A stretch of 7,669 bases of DNA from assembly GCA_023429685.1 (NCBI GenBank), contig JAEZDF010000037.1, positions 1 through 7,669 on the forward strand, written 5' to 3'. The DNA is from Bacillota bacterium (lineage in GTDB: Bacteria > Bacillota > Clostridia > Oscillospirales > Ruminococcaceae). The translations under genes and the position numbers were made by a program. Below, piece by piece: positions 5,501 through 7,669 of this stretch. The notes under the pieces are model-generated. The model was not told the DNA's origin and made no database searches. It was given only the letters and a program-made list of their open reading frames with translations. Numbering within the stretch: the stretch's first letter is position 1; the number at the start of each line of letters is the position of its first letter.

Positions 5501-6340
5501 TATGCCCCCGCTGATTTTTCAAGTGAGTCAAAACCACTTAAGGTGCTCACCCCGCATATAGAGCTTACCGATACCACCATCTTTGCGGGCGAGAAAACGA
5601 ACCTGAACGACCGCGTAAAAAGCACCGAGTGGCAGTACAAAACAGACGGGGGCGCATGGAACAGCACAATCCCGTCAGCATGGGTGTACGCGGGGTTGGG
5701 AAGCGGCACTGCACCAACCATTAGCTATAGTTTCAAGCTACGCGCGACAGGTGCGGAGGTTGCGAACCCCACCGACCTAGAACTGAAAATCGAAACCAAT
5801 TTCTCGGTTGCGGCAAGCCGCGCGGATGTTCCCACGGAGTTTGCGTTTGGGGGCTACGCGCGCTACCAAAACAACGATAAAAGCCCCGCGCAGCAGAACA
5901 ACGACGGGTGGTTTACCATTTTCGTCCGAAACGGGCAGATTAGCGTAACCAAACAGATAAACGACAACTGGGCACCACACGGAGACCCCATCTTTGTATA
6001 CACCCTTGAAAAGCTGGGCAGCGACAATATGTATCACGAGGTCTCCAGCGACTTTATCCGCTTTACGGGCGGCAGCACAATTAATAAGTCCGTCGTGTTT
6101 GACAGACTGGGTGCGGGCACCTATCGCCTGACCGAGCTTGAAACCATCCGCTACCGTTTAGACGGTATCACTTCGTCACCTAATGGGTCGCGTAGCGGCA
6201 ACAGCGTAGAGTTTACCATTGCCGACAAAACCCCCACGGGCTGGGCGAAATTTGTAAACAACAAATGGCTTAACAGCTGGTTTTCGCACACCGACGTGGT
6301 GAAGAATTCCTTCACGCCGGACTTCGCCAAAGAACAATAA
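2579..6340 (+). CDS. Large secreted VWA-domain surface protein with C-terminal Cna-B/prealbumin-like domain
   Basis: This 1253-residue exported protein is a probable adhesin or matrix component. A signal peptide occupies residues 1-34 (KK, hydrophobic core, then GYAA/DG). It is followed by an unassigned stretch (35-104), a Ser/Glu/Gln-rich linker (105-181), an unrecognised domain (182-317), a second Ser/Glu/Pro linker (318-418) and a VWA domain (about 500-790). The MIDAS is complete: DASGS (508-512), T679 and D710. Beta-rich, Ig-like segments follow (about 791-1090), with 'PHIELTDTTIFAGEKTNLND' at 992-1011, a type of repeat seen in clostridial VWA surface proteins. A Cna-B-like domain closes it (1118-1228). 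There is no LPxTG motif and no C-terminal membrane helix. The start may be GTG 2579 or ATG 2582; AGAGGTG (2568-2574) serves either. It is the first gene of the SipW/TasA-like operon. The ligand is unknown. Confidence 0.9.
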   Translation: MMQHILKKPVTQKLFAIITAAIMFLCAGFSGYAADGEGQGKAHNLTVSTQDVLSALALGALTAEETAEYVVEVPAAVVTGESEQPPAPDDPAIEQKDDKPYDGTSAQPAEGDVLSQSASSAGESAEGQGESEAAPSQSEGESGENQDESSKGSSQPESSNTSQPESSEISESEAPKQDAPAQVFCYQLDKTVIAVLERVKLPFGSSLMKAQLAQGLVGQRLVRFFDNGEIDATDCQAIVVIDPASEQVKVVAVNPHESGTQSLLLNIVDENGQPLRVNDALQNGMTADKKVLDGTVGDADLPDNALIEVLEINYAQNAQSSTPTNTSSAQEETSSEPAEVTSSVVEVPSVQNTIAPKAMSTGQTEPASLDASSQEQTSSEETPSEVTSSEQANPSSDVPGGSSEPSEDTPSSKLSPDPIEQEIKTTILLLSPTSEKLEFSAFAAVPIEVGAGFSATTATVSSAFDVNTVQRSKTAQLVSEQDRTYQINLAAWAAAQPVSPVDIVLVLDASGSMPWLMTTPATRTTVSGLPNPNQQGYPHPEPRQYDFDYYKYFVLADGEYRPIEYLKQVPPGYSGTVQGAGWYRIESTSTGEKSIKAEKLTGNTAVYVKGENDKTKLDMLKESAMDFVANVAATSSQSRIAVVTFSNTGNTLLGLTQLSSTGVASVRGAIQNIRLTGNTNHAAGLTQAKNIIDSIPGASTRSKYVILFTDGQPVGGSTEQQAKDVATPLKAKCTLFTIGLYGGGLTSTQVSDLEGFLKSLATSASHYYNATSSGLGNVFGTIFANIVNGLTGAVITDVVNERFTLTEASKSALLGSGAVITTDSTGRDVITWNHQTIPASGGEASGWKRSFVVKARDNYVGGNNVPTNSEGSQITHPNYPSFSLAFTSPIVDVPLRFDLAAKDAYLYIGDAVAADSEKVKLLSEPTATAWQTYGDTQIAYSLRSNVTQPNNVWRPAEDTQYHLAATVTPVSTDGYAPADFSSESKPLKVLTPHIELTDTTIFAGEKTNLNDRVKSTEWQYKTDGGAWNSTIPSAWVYAGLGSGTAPTISYSFKLRATGAEVANPTDLELKIETNFSVAASRADVPTEFAFGGYARYQNNDKSPAQQNNDGWFTIFVRNGQISVTKQINDNWAPHGDPIFVYTLEKLGSDNMYHEVSSDFIRFTGGSTINKSVVFDRLGAGTYRLTELETIRYRLDGITSSPNGSRSGNSVEFTIADKTPTGWAKFVNNKWLNSWFSHTDVVKNSFTPDFAKEQ
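2891..3121 (+). repeat. First Ser/Glu-rich low-complexity linker in the VWA protein
   Basis: Residues 105-181 are mostly Ser, Glu, Gln, Gly and Pro, with recurring SQPESS and SEGES units. Such disordered acidic linkers act as stalks in surface proteins. The biased codons also open long antisense and shifted frames here, which are not genes. Confidence 0.8.
3122..3529 (+). other. Unrecognised globular domain of the VWA protein (residues 182-317)
   Basis: About 136 residues of ordinary composition lie between the two Ser/Glu linkers. They contain alternating strand-like stretches (CQAIVVIDP 235-243, VKVVAVNP 248-255, QSLLLNIVDE 261-270) and two cysteines (C185, C235) that could form a disulfide after export. 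I recognise no family. The composition and borders argue for a folded module. Confidence 0.55.
3530..3832 (+). repeat. Second Ser/Glu/Pro-rich linker in the VWA protein
   Basis: Residues 318-418 carry repeated TSSE, SSEP and SEVTSSE units. At DNA level this gives short imperfect repeats of the type 'agctctgagga' / 'agctcagagc' around 3708-3750. It separates the unknown N-terminal domain from the VWA half. Confidence 0.75.
4079..4948 (+). other. VWA domain region with MIDAS metal site
   Basis: The domain opens with VDIVLVLDASGSM (501-513), giving the D-x-S-x-S metal site. It continues with SRIAVVTFS (638-646), the MIDAS threonine T679 in GNTNHAAGL, and the MIDAS aspartate D710 in VILFTDGQP. 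All metal-coordinating positions are present, so Mg2+/Mn2+-dependent ligand binding is likely. A segment of about 100 residues (514-613), rich in Tyr and Gly, is inserted between the first strand and the first helix. Confidence 0.88.
5930..6262 (+). other. C-terminal Cna-B/prealbumin-like domain
   Basis: Residues 1118-1228 follow the Cna-B pattern: a first strand ISVTKQI with K1125, a YTLEKL strand (1141-1146), the loop FDRLGAGTYRLTELE (1174-1188) with E1186, and a last strand FVNNK with N1227. Lys, Glu and Asn at these places could form an internal isopeptide bond. About 25 residues follow, ending in a polar tail with no sorting signal. Confidence 0.65.
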
Positions 6341-6357
6341 ATTGAGGTGGTAATACG

Positions 6358-6870
6358 GTGATAACAAAGGTTGCGCGCATCATATCCAGCGGCTTTGTGG
6401 TGCTGATTTCCATCATGGCGGCGGCGCTTATCGTGCCCAGGATACTAGGGTATACACCGTACACGGTACTCTCGGGCAGCATGGAGCCGAGCTATCCCAT
6501 TGGCAGCGTGGTGTATGTTCACAGTGCAAAGCCCGAACTCATCGGCGAAAACGACGTGGTGATGTACCAGCTTGCAAACGGGGTGCCGGTTACCCACCGC
6601 GTCGTCTCGGTAGACAGTGCGCAGCGCACCCTTATCACAAAGGGGGACGCAAACCCCACCGAGGACATCGCCCCCATACCCCTAGATGCTGTTGTGGGCA
6701 AGGCGGTGCTGTGTTTGCCATTGCTGGGTTACGCGGCATTGTTTGTGCAGACCATCCCGGGGCTAATATGCATCGCGCTGATAACGGCAGCGGCACTGCT
6801 GCTGCCCAAGGCGGCGGGGATGTTGGAGGATTCCATCCCAAAGCATCCCCCGAAGCCTACAACATTGTGA
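6358..6870 (+). CDS. sipW: Signal peptidase I, SipW/ER-type
   Basis: This 170-residue membrane serine peptidase (S26) would remove signal peptides from the TasA-like proteins encoded after it. The catalytic serine is S41 in VLSGSMEPSYPIGS. The general-base position is histidine H80 in VTHRVV, in place of the lysine of ordinary bacterial signal peptidases. ITKGDANP (93-100) holds the conserved aspartate D97. Ser-His chemistry defines the ER/SipW class. Membrane helices are predicted at about 8-29 and 118-149, with the catalytic domain outside the cell and a short basic, Pro-rich tail inside. The start is GTG at 6358-6360, with GAGGTGG (6344-6350) upstream. It lies 17 bases after the VWA gene, so the two are almost certainly cotranscribed. 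Confidence 0.93.
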   Translation: MITKVARIISSGFVVLISIMAAALIVPRILGYTPYTVLSGSMEPSYPIGSVVYVHSAKPELIGENDVVMYQLANGVPVTHRVVSVDSAQRTLITKGDANPTEDIAPIPLDAVVGKAVLCLPLLGYAALFVQTIPGLICIALITAAALLLPKAAGMLEDSIPKHPPKPTTL

Positions 6871-6921
6871 GGTCACCCTGTACAAGGGGTCGCTTATAAA
6901 ATCAAAACGGAGGCAGAATGA

Positions 6922-7542
6922 ATGAAAAGAAGAACGTTACTGTTTAGTTCTATTGCGGCAGTTCTTGCCGCAGCCCTTGCCATTGGCGGAACCGCGGCGT
7001 ACTTCACAAGCAAAACCAAAGAAGTTACCAACATCTTTACGGTGGGCGGCATTACCATCGAGCTGGTGGAAAACTTGTGGAACAACGCGACAAGCAGCGC
7101 TCCCGCGGGTAAGGATGTCGCAGTAAACATGGCACCCGGAGAGACCGCCAACAAAGACCCCCTCGTGCGCAACACCGGCGTTAGCCCCTGTTATGTTCGC
7201 CTTAAGGTGAAGGGTATTACCTGCGAGGACAACACGATTGCCGCGCCCGAAGGGTTTGCAATCGGCGGCGCAAAGCTTGGCACAGGCACAGATGAGTGGA
7301 CGTATTGGGACGGCTACTTCTATTACAACCGCATCCTTGCGGGAAAGACCGACGCCCTAACAGACAGCACCGTGCCACTGTTTACCTCGGTCAGTATGGA
7401 TGAAGACGCGGTGGAGGGCAGGGTATCAGGCTTTGAAATGGTTATTATGGCAGAGGCGGTGCAGTGCGAAGGCGGCTTTGAGCCGGACGGCGATTTCATC
7501 ACATCCGCGGTCGAAGCGTTTACCTCACAAATGCCGGTATAG
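6922..7542 (+). CDS. TasA/CalY (camelysin)-like protein with SipW-type signal peptide
   Basis: This 206-residue exported protein is a likely fibre or matrix subunit. The N-terminus MKRRTLLFSSIAAVLAAALA is followed by IGGTAAYFTS, the signature of SipW-cognate signal peptides; cleavage is expected near residues 26-28. The mature part shows the TasA/camelysin layout: TNIFTVGGITIEL (36-48), MAPGE..NKDPLVRNTGVSPCYVRLKV (70-96), WDGYFYYNRILAGK (129-142) and PLFTSV (152-157). Cys90, Cys101 and Cys182 are present. The ATG at 6922 is preferred because GGAGG (6909-6913) lies eight bases before it; an ATG at 6918 opens a frame of only nine codons. The gap to the signal peptidase gene is 51 bases, without a clear terminator. 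Camelysins were first reported as proteases, but TasA relatives are structural, and I see no protease motif. Confidence 0.88.
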   Translation: MKRRTLLFSSIAAVLAAALAIGGTAAYFTSKTKEVTNIFTVGGITIELVENLWNNATSSAPAGKDVAVNMAPGETANKDPLVRNTGVSPCYVRLKVKGITCEDNTIAAPEGFAIGGAKLGTGTDEWTYWDGYFYYNRILAGKTDALTDSTVPLFTSVSMDEDAVEGRVSGFEMVIMAEAVQCEGGFEPDGDFITSAVEAFTSQMPV

Positions 7543-7592
7543 ATTTTATTGACCCCATATAAATGAATATAGATTATTAGGAGGAATGTAGA

Positions 7593-7669
7593 ATGGTTAA
7601 CAAAAAGGCAGGTATTATCGCGCTTTCGCTTCTTACCGCCGCACTTCTTGCGGTGGGGGGAACCATTGC
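7593..7669 (+). CDS. Second SipW-dependent exported protein, N-terminal fragment (cut by window edge)
   Basis: The first 25 codons are present and run off the right edge. MVNKKAGIIALSLLTAALLA then VGGTI is a SipW-type signal peptide, with a basic start, a hydrophobic core and the GGT motif that usually precedes an aromatic cleavage region. AGGAGG (7579-7584) lies eight bases before the ATG. By position and signal it is probably another TasA/CalY-like or other fibre protein matured by the same signal peptidase. The mature part is outside the window, so the family is not proven. The 50-base gap after the previous gene shows no terminator. Confidence 0.85.
   Translation, partial: MVNKKAGIIALSLLTAALLAVGGTI

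Noticed and set aside
6241..6360. LPxTG tail lost from the VWA gene by frameshift
   Set aside because: I found no LPxTG-like motif followed by a hydrophobic stretch and basic residues in any frame after the Cna-B-like domain; the gene ends normally just before the ribosome binding site of the next gene.
7549..7577. TTGACC, 17-bp spacer, GATTAT as an internal promoter for the last gene
   Set aside because: The -10 is poor and transcription would begin inside or after the ribosome binding site at 7579-7584, leaving no usable leader.
1..7669. tRNA, rRNA, CRISPR array, insertion sequence or phage attachment site
   Set aside because: No regularly spaced repeats, transposase-like frames or tRNA-like cloverleafs were visible; the inverted repeats found fit a terminator and an operator.

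Overview
The window looks like a chromosomal segment of a moderately GC-rich low-G+C-lineage Firmicute, most likely a Clostridia-type gut or anaerobic bacterium. This rests on a YtrA-type GntR regulator with an ABC-2 exporter, strong GGAGG ribosome binding sites, frequent GTG/TTG starts, and a SipW/TasA-type secretion locus. No species can be named from sequence alone.

The left third (1-2282) is read entirely on the minus strand. In order of transcription, a 53-residue conserved-looking small protein (2121-2282) is followed by thpR, an RNA 2',3'-cyclic phosphodiesterase/2'-5' RNA ligase family gene with its own promoter. thpR ends at a strong hairpin terminator (1376-1419). Next comes a three-gene operon: a GntR/YtrA-type repressor, an ABC ATPase, and an ABC-2 permease of which only the first 16 codons are present. 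A near-consensus promoter (TTGACA, 17 bp, TATATT) overlaps a 27-bp near-perfect palindrome, which suggests the repressor controls its own operon.

A divergent spacer of 296 bp (2283-2578) separates this from a plus-strand locus that fills the rest of the window. It encodes a 1253-residue secreted protein with a von Willebrand factor A (VWA) domain and a C-terminal prealbumin/Cna-B-like domain. After it come an ER-type (Ser-His) signal peptidase of the SipW class, a TasA/CalY (camelysin)-like protein with a SipW-type signal peptide, and the start of a second protein with the same type of signal peptide, cut by the window edge.

The genes fit together as a surface-fibre or matrix locus. SipW would mature the TasA-like subunits, and the large VWA protein would serve as an adhesin or as an accessory of the fibre. 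The VWA protein has a conventional signal peptide but no LPxTG sorting signal and no C-terminal membrane anchor, so how it stays at the surface is open. The parts most worth a second look are this VWA-SipW-TasA arrangement, an unrecognised N-terminal domain held between two Ser/Glu-rich linkers, a possible pseudoknot in the leader of the VWA gene, and the small minus-strand protein at 2121-2282.
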